From assembly GCF_050510895.1 (NCBI RefSeq), contig NZ_JBNINT010000001.1, positions 4,092,001 to 4,156,000 of the forward strand: a stretch of DNA of 64,000 nucleotides, given 5' to 3'. Source of the stretch: Pannonibacter phragmitetus_B (GTDB taxonomy: Bacteria; Pseudomonadota; Alphaproteobacteria; Rhizobiales; Stappiaceae). Below the pieces are notes generated by a model. The model made no database searches. It worked only from the letters and a program-made list of their open reading frames with translations, and was not told where the DNA came from. The position numbers were made by a program, and so were the translations under genes. Positions 1 to 7,275 of this stretch are shown in pieces (within the stretch, counting starts at the first letter, position 1; every line of letters starts with the position of its first letter).

Positions 1-2
1 AG

Positions 3-383
3 CTCGACATCATCGCCGATGGCAAGTCCGTGTCCGTGCTGGACCGCAAGGTGCAGACGCAGGACATCTGGCCTCTGAGCGAGACCCCGCTGCGCTTCCT
101 GCTGGCCGAGCAGATCGACCTCACCAAGGACACCAATGTGGTTGGCGTGGTGGTGGAGCCTGACCTTGTGACGGTGGTGGTGGAGGACCAGACCACCTTC
201 AATTCCGGCAAGCTGACACTCATCTTCGATGCCCAGACCTTTGATCTGAAGCAGTGGACCGTCACGGATTCGCAAGGCATGGACACGTCGGTGGCAATCT
301 ATAATGTGACGGCGAACGGGCCTTCGAATCCGAAGCTCTTCGTCATCGACTATCTGGCTGCCGCCCGCCAGAACCGGAATTGA
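3..383 (+). CDS. lolA: LolA-type outer-membrane lipoprotein carrier, C-terminal part
   Basis: The frame is open from the window edge, so the start lies upstream; about 126 residues are present. LolA is the periplasmic chaperone that carries lipoproteins from the LolCDE exporter to the outer membrane. The visible part shows the alternating beta-strand pattern of the LolA barrel, including a run ending LTLIFDAQTFDLKQWTVTD, where the QTFDLKQW segment is typical of alphaproteobacterial members. The signal peptide is outside the window. The ATP-grasp gene follows after a short gap on the same strand. The family call rests on recognising this C-terminal pattern only. Confidence 0.8.
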   Translation, partial: LDIIADGKSVSVLDRKVQTQDIWPLSETPLRFLLAEQIDLTKDTNVVGVVVEPDLVTVVVEDQTTFNSGKLTLIFDAQTFDLKQWTVTDSQGMDTSVAIYNVTANGPSNPKLFVIDYLAAARQNRN

Positions 384-428
384 TCCGGCCCCTTGCAGCG
401 GCTGCCTGCTTCAGGGCCTTGCCGCTGC

Positions 429-1496
429 ATGACTTCCGATCCTTCCCGCCGTGAACCACTGGCTCTTGTGCTGCTGCGCCGTCATGCGGCGGCACATGGG
501 CTGATTGTGTTTGCCGAACCCGCATACGGCTATGCCGGCTATGTGGAGGCACCGGGCGGGCGCCGCGCTTTCTTCAAGGGCGCAGGCTTCGACATCAATC
601 CTGCCGCTGCCTCTGCCATTGCCCGCGACAAGGCCTATGGCGCCTTCTTTCTGGAAGCTGCCGGTCTCAGTGTGCCGCGCGGGATGCTGATCAGTTCGCC
701 CGGTTTCATCCGCGACATCGAGGTGAAGAACCCGGCGGTTGCAGCGAAACTGAATGGCGAGGCTGAGGCAATCGCCTTTGCCCGCGAAACGGGATTTCCG
801 CTGTTCGTGAAGCCCAATGACGATTCGGAAGGGCGCGGCATTCTGCGGGTGCAGGACGAACAGGGCCTCTCTGCCGCACTCGCCGTTCTGGGGCGCTCCT
901 ACGACCGCATTCTGGTGCAGGAAGAGGTGAGGGGGCGCGACTACCGGGTGCTGGTGCTGGATGGGGAGGTGCTGGCCGTGTTCGAGCGGCGGCCCTTCTC
1001 TGTGACCGGCGATGGCGCTTCCTCTCTGCGGGCGCTGATCACGCGGGCAACGCAGGGCTTTGCCGCCGGCGGCAAGGGCTCGAAGATTGCCGCGGATGAT
1101 CCGCGTATTCTCGCCTTTCTTGCCACCAGCGGCCTTGATCTTGACCATGTGCCGGAAGCCGGTGCAGCCGTGGCTCTGCTGCCGAATGCGAACCTTTCTT
1201 CCGGCGGCAGTGCGGTGGATGTGACCGGCACGATCAGCCCTCATTTCACGGAAGTCGCCTGCAAGGCGGGTGAGGCCGTGGGCTTGCGGCTGTTCGGTCT
1301 TGATCTCATCTGCCCGGACATTGCCGCAACGTCCGGACCCTATGCCATTCTTGAGGTGAATGCGGCGCCGGGTCTTAGCCATTTTCACCGGCTTGGCCCG
1401 CAAGAGGCGCTGCGTGTGGAAGAAATCTATGCGAAGATCTTTGACGCGCTGACCCGTCATCTGTCGTCTGGCGGCCGCGCCGGAGAAGCAGCATGA
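429..1496 (+). CDS. ATP-grasp enzyme resembling the cyanophycin synthetase ligase domain
   Basis: A 355-residue protein from the ATG at 429; an in-frame TTG at 393 is a longer alternative. It has ATP-grasp features like those in cyanophycin synthetase and RimK-type ligases: a nucleotide-binding strand LFVKPNDDSEGRGI near residue 128, a segment YRVLVLDGEVLAVFERR near residue 175, and a metal-binding end YAILEVNAAPG near residue 315. The N-terminal amide-synthesis and C-terminal Mur-ligase domains of true cyanophycin synthetase are absent. It should join a carboxylate to an amine using ATP, but the substrate cannot be read. Its stop overlaps the next start as ATGA, which suggests translational coupling to the DUF1992 gene. 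Confidence 0.75.
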   Translation: MTSDPSRREPLALVLLRRHAAAHGLIVFAEPAYGYAGYVEAPGGRRAFFKGAGFDINPAAASAIARDKAYGAFFLEAAGLSVPRGMLISSPGFIRDIEVKNPAVAAKLNGEAEAIAFARETGFPLFVKPNDDSEGRGILRVQDEQGLSAALAVLGRSYDRILVQEEVRGRDYRVLVLDGEVLAVFERRPFSVTGDGASSLRALITRATQGFAAGGKGSKIAADDPRILAFLATSGLDLDHVPEAGAAVALLPNANLSSGGSAVDVTGTISPHFTEVACKAGEAVGLRLFGLDLICPDIAATSGPYAILEVNAAPGLSHFHRLGPQEALRVEEIYAKIFDALTRHLSSGGRAGEAA

Positions 1497-1813
1497 GACT
1501 TTCTGATCTTGCCGAGAGCCAGATTCTCAAGGCGCAGGCCGAAGGCCAGTTTGACAATCTCAAGGGCGCGGGCAAGCCGCTGAACCTGGCAGCCGATGGC
1601 GGCAGCGCGGAGGCCATCGGCTTCCGTATCATGGCCGAGGCTGGCGCGCTGCCGCGCGAAATCGATCTTCAGAAGGCGGTGCAGGACCAGGCCCGTATTC
1701 TCCAGGAGACGGTGGGCGAAGACGCCCGCAAGCGCGAGATGCGGAAGCTCGCTGATTTGCAAATGCGGCTGGAGATGGAGCGGGAAGCCCGCCGCAGTTT
1801 CTTCGGCGGATGA
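1493..1813 (+). CDS. DUF1992 (DnaJ-homologue C28-type) domain protein
   Basis: A 106-residue protein made almost entirely of a DUF1992 domain, the conserved region also found in DnaJ homologue subfamily C member 28. The family hallmark is visible at the N-terminus as AESQILKAQAEGQFDNLKGAGKPL, shown here only to define positions 7-30. The rest is charged and helical and ends in a Phe-Gly-Gly tail. There is no J domain, so a chaperone role is unproven. It is coupled to the ATP-grasp gene by a 4-nt overlap and lies 16 nt before the glycosylase gene. Confidence 0.8.
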   Translation: MRLSDLAESQILKAQAEGQFDNLKGAGKPLNLAADGGSAEAIGFRIMAEAGALPREIDLQKAVQDQARILQETVGEDARKREMRKLADLQMRLEMEREARRSFFGG

Positions 1814-1829
1814 AGCGGGGATTGTGGGG

Positions 1830-2473
1830 ATGAGCGTGATCATCGAAACGCCGGAGCATATCGCTGCGGGCCTTGCCGCTCTTGCCGCCGCTGATCCGCG
1901 CCTGCCAGCGGTGATTTCCTTTGCTGGCGAAGTTCCCCTGCGCCGCCGTCCGCCGAGCTTTGCGGCGCTGGTGCAGATCATCATCTCGCAGCAGGTGTCC
2001 GTCGCCAGCGCCAATGCCATCGGCGCAAGGCTCGCCGCCCTCGTCGATCCGCTGGAGGCGCATGTTTTGCTCTCCCACACGGAAGAGGCGCTGGGCGGCG
2101 CGGGGCTGTCGCGGCCCAAGATCCGTGCCGTGCGGGCGCTGGCTGATGCCGTCAGCGGGGGCTGGATCTTCAGGCGCTTGCGAGCGTTCCGGCCGATGTG
2201 GCCCGGGAGGAGCTATGCCAGGTCAAGGGCATCGGCCGTTGGACGGCGGATATCTACCTTCTCTTCTGCGCCGGTCATCCGGACATCTTTCCCAGCGGCG
2301 ACATTGCCCTGCAAAATGCGGTGCGTGATGCTTTCGCCTTGACTGAGCGCCCCAGCCCCCGCGCGCTGGATGAGCTGGCGGAGACCTGGGCTCCCTGGCG
2401 CGGTGTCGCCGCCCGCCTGTTCTGGGCCTGGTACAAGGCTGCCCGCGAGGGGCGCGACAGCCAGCCGCTTTGA
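1830..2473 (+). CDS. alkA: AlkA-type DNA-3-methyladenine glycosylase, frameshifted in this sequence
   Basis: HhH-GPD superfamily base-excision enzyme that removes alkylated purines. The N-terminal half (from ATG 1830) reads PSFAALVQIIISQQVS, the usual start of the catalytic fold. The second half, in another frame, carries the helix-hairpin-helix VKGIGRWTADIYL and the catalytic aspartate in PSGDIALQ. The frame breaks in the G5 run at 2157-2161. One more G restores a continuous 214-residue protein with both halves in register. Without it the product loses the hairpin and the catalytic Asp. A sequence error is more likely than a pseudogene because the downstream half is well conserved. Confidence 0.85.
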
Positions 2474-2546
2474 GGCAGACCCGCCGTTTTTCTGCGGCAT
2501 TCGTGATGTTCAAGACTTGCTCGCCATCCCGGCCAATGGAGCCTGC

Positions 2547-2669
2547 ATGAATTTCCTGAGAGCGTGTTTTGACATTCTGTTTGGAATGCTCGGCTGGGTT
2601 CTCATGATCCCCTCCGGCTTTGTTCTTCTGGCTGTTTTCTTTTTGAGTGGGATGATTTTACGGCTTTGA
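2547..2669 (+). CDS. Small hydrophobic protein, one or two membrane segments
   Basis: A 40-residue open frame from ATG 2547, preceded by GGAG at suitable spacing. The product is almost entirely hydrophobic (ILFGMLGWVLMIPSGFVLLA) and would span the membrane once or twice. I do not recognise a family. It lies between alkA and bioM and overlaps a second tiny hydrophobic frame by four bases. Translation is not proven; the case rests on the RBS and the hydrophobic composition. Confidence 0.35.
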   Translation: MNFLRACFDILFGMLGWVLMIPSGFVLLAVFFLSGMILRL

Positions 2670-2746
2670 ACATTGCCATCCTGGCTGGTTTCGCGGGCCT
2701 GTTCTGCTTGGGCGCTTATCTTTATGCCCGAGGCATGAGCCGGTAA
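2666..2746 (+). CDS. Possible 26-residue hydrophobic peptide overlapping the preceding small gene
   Basis: A TTG-initiated frame overlaps the stop of the preceding small gene (TTGA). It encodes one predicted membrane segment, NIAILAGFAGLFCLGAYLYA, followed by a short basic tail. The overlap and shared hydrophobic character suggest a coupled pair, but so short a frame can arise by chance. No family is recognised. Confidence 0.2.
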   Translation: MNIAILAGFAGLFCLGAYLYARGMSR

Positions 2747-2864
2747 GGGCAGGGCGCCTGCGGTGTCCGGTCCTTTCCAGGATGAGGAGTGCCGGAATAC
2801 CCCATAGGCAGAGGGCCATCTTTCTTCTATTCAGGCTGCAACAGAGCAAAACGGATCACTGCCC

Positions 2865-3635
2865 ATGGCCTTCTGGCGCCTCAAACCCGGCAGCGGCAAG
2901 ACGGAGACGGCTTGCGACCCGCGCCGGGCCGACTATGCCGTGTTTGATCAGGTGAGCCTGAAGCGCGGGGACAAGACCGTGCTGGACGGGCTGAGCCTCA
3001 CCTTGAGCGAGCGCCGGATTGCGCTGATCGGGCTGAATGGGTCTGGCAAGAGCAGCTTCGTGCGCCTGCTCAACGGCCTGCTGCTGCCGGACAGTGGCAT
3101 CTTGCAGATCTACGGCGCGGACACGCGGCAGGCGCGGGCGAACCTGCCGCGCCATGTCGGTTTTGTCTTCCAGAACCCGGATCATCAGGCGATCTTCCCG
3201 ACGGTGGAGGAGGAGATTGCCTTCGGCCTGACACAGCTTGGCCAATTCCGGCAAGACGCCCGGCTGAATGCCCGGCGCTTTCTGGAGGCTCATGGCTGCG
3301 CTCATCTGGCAGAGCGGCCTTTCCTCGATTTGTCGGAGGGGCAGAAGCAGCTCATCTGCATTCTGGCGGTGCTGGTGATGCAGCCGGGGCTTATCGTTTT
3401 TGACGAACCCTTTTCCAGCCTTGATGGCCTTGCCACGCGCCAGATCATGTCGCTGATCCGGGGGCTGGAGCAAAAGCTGATCATGGTCAGCCATGATCTG
3501 GAGCTGATCCGCGATTTCGACCGGGTGCTGTGGCTGCAGGACGGTCAGATCCGCATGGACGGCGAGCCTGGCGCGGTACTGCCCGCCTATGTGGATGATA
3601 TCGAGCGGCGCGCCGCCGTCTCCGGCCTGTTGTGA
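2865..3635 (+). CDS. bioM: Energy-coupling factor ATPase, biotin transporter BioM
   Basis: A 256-residue ABC ATPase of the energy-coupling-factor type. It has a Walker A, GLNGSGKSS (about residue 57), a Q-loop in FQNPDHQAIFPTVEEEIAFG (the Q-loop pattern typical of CbiO/BioM ATPases), a signature LSEGQKQ, a Walker B LIVFDEPFSSLD and a switch His in VSHDLELI. BioM powers biotin uptake with the membrane partner BioN and the substrate-binding BioY. BioN follows directly, and BioY is about 57 kb away at the other end of the window. The biotin assignment rests on resemblance to rhizobial BioM and the presence of BioY; a CbiO-type role is the alternative. Confidence 0.8.
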   Translation: MAFWRLKPGSGKTETACDPRRADYAVFDQVSLKRGDKTVLDGLSLTLSERRIALIGLNGSGKSSFVRLLNGLLLPDSGILQIYGADTRQARANLPRHVGFVFQNPDHQAIFPTVEEEIAFGLTQLGQFRQDARLNARRFLEAHGCAHLAERPFLDLSEGQKQLICILAVLVMQPGLIVFDEPFSSLDGLATRQIMSLIRGLEQKLIMVSHDLELIRDFDRVLWLQDGQIRMDGEPGAVLPAYVDDIERRAAVSGLL

Positions 3636-3642
3636 GGCGCGC

Positions 3643-4274
3643 GTGATCTCGCTTTATCTGCCCGGAACCAGCCTTCTCCACCGCCTGCCTGCGGGCGCGA
3701 AACTCATCGGTCTGGCTGCCGCCAGCCTGATGCTCTTCCCCGTGGAAAATGCCGTCATTCTGGCGGCTGGCTGTGGTTTGGTTCTGGCCGCCTATGCGGC
3801 GCTGGGCCGGTCGGCTCTGCGGCAGCTCTCGCTCTTGCGCCCGCTGCTGCCATTGTTTGCCGTGCTGCTGGCGTTGCACTGGCTGTCCGGCTCGCTCATG
3901 GGCGGCGTTGTGGTGCTGCTGCGGCTTTTGCTGCTGGTGATGCTGGCCAATCTCGTCACCATGACAACGCGCATGGATGACATGCTGGAGGCGATTTCGC
4001 CCCTGTTCCGGCCGCTGGCCTTCTTTGGCGTTTCGCCGCGCCGCCCGGCGCTGGCCGTTACACTTGTTCTGCGCTTCGTGCCGGTGCTGCTGGCGCTGAG
4101 CGCTGCCCAGCGGGAAGCCTATCAGGCCCGCACCGGCAAGCGCAGCAGCTGGCGGCTTCTCGCCCCTTTGCCCTTCAGGCCCTTGCCATGGCCGACCACG
4201 TGGGCGAAGCCCTTGTTGCACGCGGCGGCGCTGACGGGTTCGGTACGGCGGAACGGGGGAAGAAAAGGGGCTGA
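3643..4274 (+). CDS. bioN: Energy-coupling factor transmembrane protein BioN, frameshifted near the 3' end
   Basis: T-component of the biotin transporter. It starts at GTG 3643, 7 nt after bioM, with the family's opening pattern SLLHRLPAGAKL. Four or five membrane helices follow, then a cytoplasmic coupling segment ending SAAQREAYQARTGKRSSW. Near 4166-4170 the frame breaks. One added base continues the protein as LALQALAMADHVGEALVARGG to a stop at 4272-4274, the normal end for this family, for about 210 residues. As given, the last 35 residues are scrambled. The gene converges on queF with only 6 nt between stops. Confidence 0.8.
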
Positions 4275-4280
4275 GGCCCC

Positions 4281-4754
4281 TCACCCCCGCCCGCGATAGG
4301 GCTGCACGCCTTGATCGGGGATCCATACACCTTCAGGTGCCGGGCCAGTCTGGTAGAACACATCGATCGGGATACCGCCGCGCGGATACCAGTAGCCGCC
4401 GATGCGCAGCCATTGGGGCGAGAGGAAATCCACCAGCCGCTTGCCGATCGACACGGTGCAATCCTCATGGAAGGCGCCATGGTTGCGGAAGGAGCCGAGG
4501 AAAAGCTTCAGGGATTTGCTCTCCACCAGCCAGTCGCCGGGCACATAGTCGATGACCAGATGGGCGAAATCCGGCGCGCCGGTGATCGGGCAGAGCGAGG
4601 TGAACTCGGGTGCCACGAAACGGACCATGTAGCCGGTGCCCGCCTGCGGGTTGGGCACGCGCTCCAGCACGGCGTCTTCCGGGCTCTGGGGCAGGGCGGT
4701 GGAGGACCCGAGCTGGGTCAGGTTCTGATAGATGGTCTTGTCACTCATGGTCAT
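4281..4754 (-). CDS. queF: NADPH-dependent preQ0 reductase QueF
   Basis: A 157-residue, single-domain QueF, which reduces 7-cyano-7-deazaguanine (preQ0) to preQ1 in queuosine synthesis. The nucleophilic cysteine sits in FTSLCPITGAPDF. The family signature E-S-K-S-x-K is present as ESKSLKLFLGSF, and the downstream substrate-pocket residues FHEDC are intact. It starts at ATG 4754 in an ATGA overlap with the queE stop, so it is the last gene of a translationally coupled queC-D-E-F operon. An ATG two codons downstream is an alternative start. Confidence 0.95.
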   Translation of the reverse strand: MTMSDKTIYQNLTQLGSSTALPQSPEDAVLERVPNPQAGTGYMVRFVAPEFTSLCPITGAPDFAHLVIDYVPGDWLVESKSLKLFLGSFRNHGAFHEDCTVSIGKRLVDFLSPQWLRIGGYWYPRGGIPIDVFYQTGPAPEGVWIPDQGVQPYRGRG

Positions 4755-5479
4755 ACTCCGCGAAGGTTGCCCCAGATGAGGGTATGAAGCTGCGGCAGGA
4801 TGCTGGCCTCGAACCAGCGGTCATTGGCGGCCCGGTCGATCAGCCAGCGCAGCCGCGCCATGATGCCGGGAATGTCGATCACCGCATCTTCCTTGTCCGC
4901 AGGCGGCGGTGTGTGGTTGCCGGGCTGCAGATAGACCGGCAGATGCGGATAGGCGCGCGCCACCTCTCTGGCAAAGGCGTAATCCGCCTCGTCAAAGACG
5001 ACGAACTTCAGCGCTATTGCCGTGTTGGGGCCAGCCGCTGCCACCGCATCAGCCAGTGCCTTGCGGTCAAAAGCCATGCCGCTGGACGGCGGCTTGGGGC
5101 TGAGGCTGAGGACGTCGAGAGCCCTGAACCAGTCCCGCGACAGGCTGCCTTGCGTTTCCAGCGCGAAGCGGTAGCCCTCGCGTTTGCCCAGTTCAATCAG
5201 CCGCCCCAGCGGCTGGATGGCCGGATTACCGCCCGAAACGGTGACCATCAGCGGCTCGCCGCCGGACAGGCGCCGCACTTCGTCCATTACGGCGTCAGCG
5301 CTCATGGGCGTCCAGGTGTCCCGGTAGGCGCTGTCCACTGCATGCAGCGTGTCGCACCAGGAGCAGCGGAAATCGCAGCCGCCGGTGCGCACGAAGACAG
5401 TGGCCATGCCGATCAGAGCGCCTTCGCCCTGGATGGTGGGACCGAATATTTCGCTGATGCGCAAGGTCTCGCCGCTCAT
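4751..5479 (-). CDS. queE: 7-carboxy-7-deazaguanine synthase QueE
   Basis: A 242-residue radical SAM enzyme that converts carboxytetrahydropterin to 7-carboxy-7-deazaguanine. The SAM cluster motif is CDFRCSWC (CX3CX2C) near residue 31, preceded by the family opening EIFGPTIQGEG. The start at ATG 5479 is favoured because it overlaps the queD stop by 4 nt and places the QGEG motif at its usual distance. It takes the QueD product and passes its own product to QueC. Confidence 0.95.
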   Translation of the reverse strand: MSGETLRISEIFGPTIQGEGALIGMATVFVRTGGCDFRCSWCDTLHAVDSAYRDTWTPMSADAVMDEVRRLSGGEPLMVTVSGGNPAIQPLGRLIELGKREGYRFALETQGSLSRDWFRALDVLSLSPKPPSSGMAFDRKALADAVAAAGPNTAIALKFVVFDEADYAFAREVARAYPHLPVYLQPGNHTPPPADKEDAVIDIPGIMARLRWLIDRAANDRWFEASILPQLHTLIWGNLRGV

Positions 5480-5862
5480 GCGCCGCACCCGCAGCCGCAG
5501 CTGCCTTTCGGACGGTACTCGGCCACGGTCTTTGGCGTCTCGCGCACGCGCACTGCGCTCACCTCGGGCCAGCGCGCCTTGCACCAGTCGTAGAAGAGCC
5601 TGGCCATGCGCTCGGCGGTGACGTTATCGTTGCCGAGCACATCGTTGAGGTGGCGGTGGTCGAGGGTGTCGTCGAGCCAGTTCTTGAAGGGCCCAAGCTC
5701 CCGGTAGTCCCGCACGAAGCCAACGCTGTCCAGCGTTTCGGACATCAGCTCCACTTCGACCACATAATTGTGCCCATGCAGCCGGGCGCAGGGATGATCT
5801 TCGGGCAGGCCGAAGAGCTGGTGGGAGGCGGAGAAGTGAAACTCCTTGGCGATCCTAAACAC
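5476..5862 (-). CDS. queD: 6-carboxy-5,6,7,8-tetrahydropterin synthase QueD
   Basis: A 128-residue member of the PTPS fold that makes carboxytetrahydropterin from dihydroneopterin triphosphate. Zinc-ligand histidines are in FHFSASHQLF and ARLHGHNY, and the LDHRHLN segment supplies the catalytic His. The GTG start at 5862 is chosen because a strong Shine-Dalgarno, AAGGAGG, lies just upstream inside the end of queC. The C-terminus is a cysteine/glycine tail, CGCGCGA, which is unusual and may bind metal. It overlaps queC by 8 nt. Confidence 0.93.
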   Translation of the reverse strand: MFRIAKEFHFSASHQLFGLPEDHPCARLHGHNYVVEVELMSETLDSVGFVRDYRELGPFKNWLDDTLDHRHLNDVLGNDNVTAERMARLFYDWCKARWPEVSAVRVRETPKTVAEYRPKGSCGCGCGA

Positions 5863-6544
5863 CGCAGGCCTCCTTCCAGAAATCCGGGTCGGCATAGATG
5901 GTTGGATCTTCCGCTCCCGCCAGATGGAAGGCCTCGCGCCGCTCCACACATGTGCCGCAGCGCCCGCAGTGGATCTCGCCGCCCTTGTAGCAGGACCAGC
6001 TGCGGGTGTAGTCGACGCCAAGCCGTACACCTTCTGCGGCAATGGCGGCCTTGTCCGTGTTGACATAGGGCGTGTAGAGCCGCACATCCGCTACACCTGC
6101 CAGCGCCTGGCGCTGCATGGTCTCGAAGGCCTCTGTGAAGCCGGGGCGGCAATCTGGATAGATGAAGTGATCCCCGCCATGCACGGCGGTTGCCACGGCT
6201 TCTGCCCCGCGCGCTGCGGCAATGCCATACGCAATGGCCAGCATGATGGCATTGCGGTTCGGCACCACGGTGATGCGCATGGTTTCTTCGGCATAGTGGC
6301 CATCGGGAACGGCCACGTCATCCGTCAGGGCCGAGCCGGAGAGCTGGCGGCCGATGCCGGAAATGTCGATAACGATATGCTCGACGCCCAGATCATCCGC
6401 ACAGGTTCTGGCAAAGTCCAGCTCCTTGAGGTGCCTCTGGCCGTAGTTGAAGGAAACGAGCCCGATCAGCTCGTGTTCTTGCGCAACCTTGTGCGCAAGG
6501 GTGACGGAATCCATTCCGCCGGAACAGACGACAAGCGTTTTCAA
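5855..6544 (-). CDS. queC: 7-cyano-7-deazaguanine synthase QueC
   Basis: A 229-residue ATP-dependent enzyme that turns 7-carboxy-7-deazaguanine into preQ0. It has the PP-loop VCSGGMDSVTLA at the N-terminus and a C-terminal zinc site CX8CX2CX2C in the segment CYKGGEIHCGRCGTC. It starts with TTG at 6544, the only start that keeps the PP-loop at the expected distance, with GGGA upstream; the weak start may limit expression. It is the first gene of the operon. The region upstream holds a CtrA-like box and a hairpin. Confidence 0.95.
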   Translation of the reverse strand: MKTLVVCSGGMDSVTLAHKVAQEHELIGLVSFNYGQRHLKELDFARTCADDLGVEHIVIDISGIGRQLSGSALTDDVAVPDGHYAEETMRITVVPNRNAIMLAIAYGIAAARGAEAVATAVHGGDHFIYPDCRPGFTEAFETMQRQALAGVADVRLYTPYVNTDKAAIAAEGVRLGVDYTRSWSCYKGGEIHCGRCGTCVERREAFHLAGAEDPTIYADPDFWKEACGV

Positions 6545-6606
6545 AGATGTGTCCCTTGTTTTCGCTGGAACCGGGTAGGCTGCGACCGGTTGACTGCCCC
6601 GGAAGG

Positions 6607-6656
6607 CAGACGGGCGCCTTTTAGCAGCAGTTCCGTAAAAGGGAAGGGAAAAGCGC
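6607..6656 (-). promoter_or_regulatory. Hairpin in the queC leader
   Basis: On the minus strand GGGCGC-TTTT can pair with AAAAG-GCGCCC across about 30 nt. An inner pair CCTTTT/AAAAGG uses part of the same bases. The two structures compete, as in attenuators. It lies roughly 65-110 nt upstream of the queC start. It does not match a preQ1 riboswitch that I recognise. Confidence 0.3.
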
Positions 6657-6679
6657 CCGGATTTTGCCGTTTACCTTGC

Positions 6680-6695
6680 GTAAAGAATCGTTAAC
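6680..6695. promoter_or_regulatory. CtrA-like box upstream of queC
   Basis: GTAA-N7-TTAAC reads almost exactly like the alphaproteobacterial CtrA site TTAA-N7-TTAAC, with one mismatch. Next to it is a perfect inverted repeat TTTAC-N5-GTAAA (6670-6684). A match by chance is possible in 64 kb. Confidence 0.3.
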
Positions 6696-6831
6696 TCTTT
6701 GTTGAGATGATTCGGCCACGTCCCGTTTGAAATGGGACAGAGACGGAGGGCCAGAAGGCCCGGCAGGCCGCCACAGGCAGCAAAATGGCCAGGAGGGCCC
6801 CATGTCATCAGGATTGGAACGGGTGTTGCCG

Positions 6832-7047
6832 TCAGCCAGCATCGTGCAGGCAACCGAACACAGCGACCAGCGCCGCCGCGAGCGGGAGCACGAGCAGCAC
6901 AACGAACAACAGGCTGGGGAACAGCAATCTGGCGAGGGCTTTGAAGGAGCCTTGGCAGGCGAAAACCATACGCTTGCTGCAGATCCTTCGGAACCTCAGG
7001 CCGAGGAGCCAGCCGTTCTGGTCGATACGAGCCCGGAAGTCAGTCAT
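6832..7047 (-). CDS. Possible small membrane protein, unrecognised
   Basis: A 71-residue frame with a basic N-terminal part (residues 1-35) and a strongly hydrophobic C-terminal segment (LLFPSLLFVVLLVLPLAAAL) that would span the membrane. No clear ribosome binding site precedes its ATG and no family is recognised. It lies downstream of ftsY on the same strand. Given how often indels break frames in this window, it may be a fragment of a longer gene. Confidence 0.25.
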   Translation of the reverse strand: MTDFRARIDQNGWLLGLRFRRICSKRMVFACQGSFKALARLLFPSLLFVVLLVLPLAAALVAVFGCLHDAG

Positions 7048-7275
7048 ACGCTGGATGGCATTGCCGCCTACAGGGCTGCGGCCGAGCAGGCGCTGCGCCA
7101 GCCATCAGGTCCCCATAGCTCAGTTTCCAGCAACCGTTCCCTGCCGCAACGGGCCACCCGCGACCATCAACCCCCGCCGTCGTCCGCCACGCCTACGAGG
7201 ATCACGGCGGCCAGATCGAGCATCACGCCGTCAATCTAGCGACGTGAGTGCCGCCGCCGCTTAGGCTTGCGGTCC

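Larger units (their letters stand above)
6545..7275. other. 731-nt gap between queC and ftsY without a recognised gene
   Basis: This gap carries the queC leader and promoter region (about 6600-6700) with a hairpin and a CtrA-like box, listed separately. Beyond 6700 I find no frame I can assign. The minus strand from about 7230 down to 6830 is rich in hydrophobic codons split over frames, and one short frame is listed as a possible protein. It could hold a damaged or short membrane-protein gene downstream of ftsY. Confidence 0.5.

Noticed and set aside
6545..6700. A preQ1 riboswitch in the queC leader
   Set aside because: The hairpins do not show the conserved preQ1-I or preQ1-II core that I know, so it is recorded only as an unexplained hairpin.
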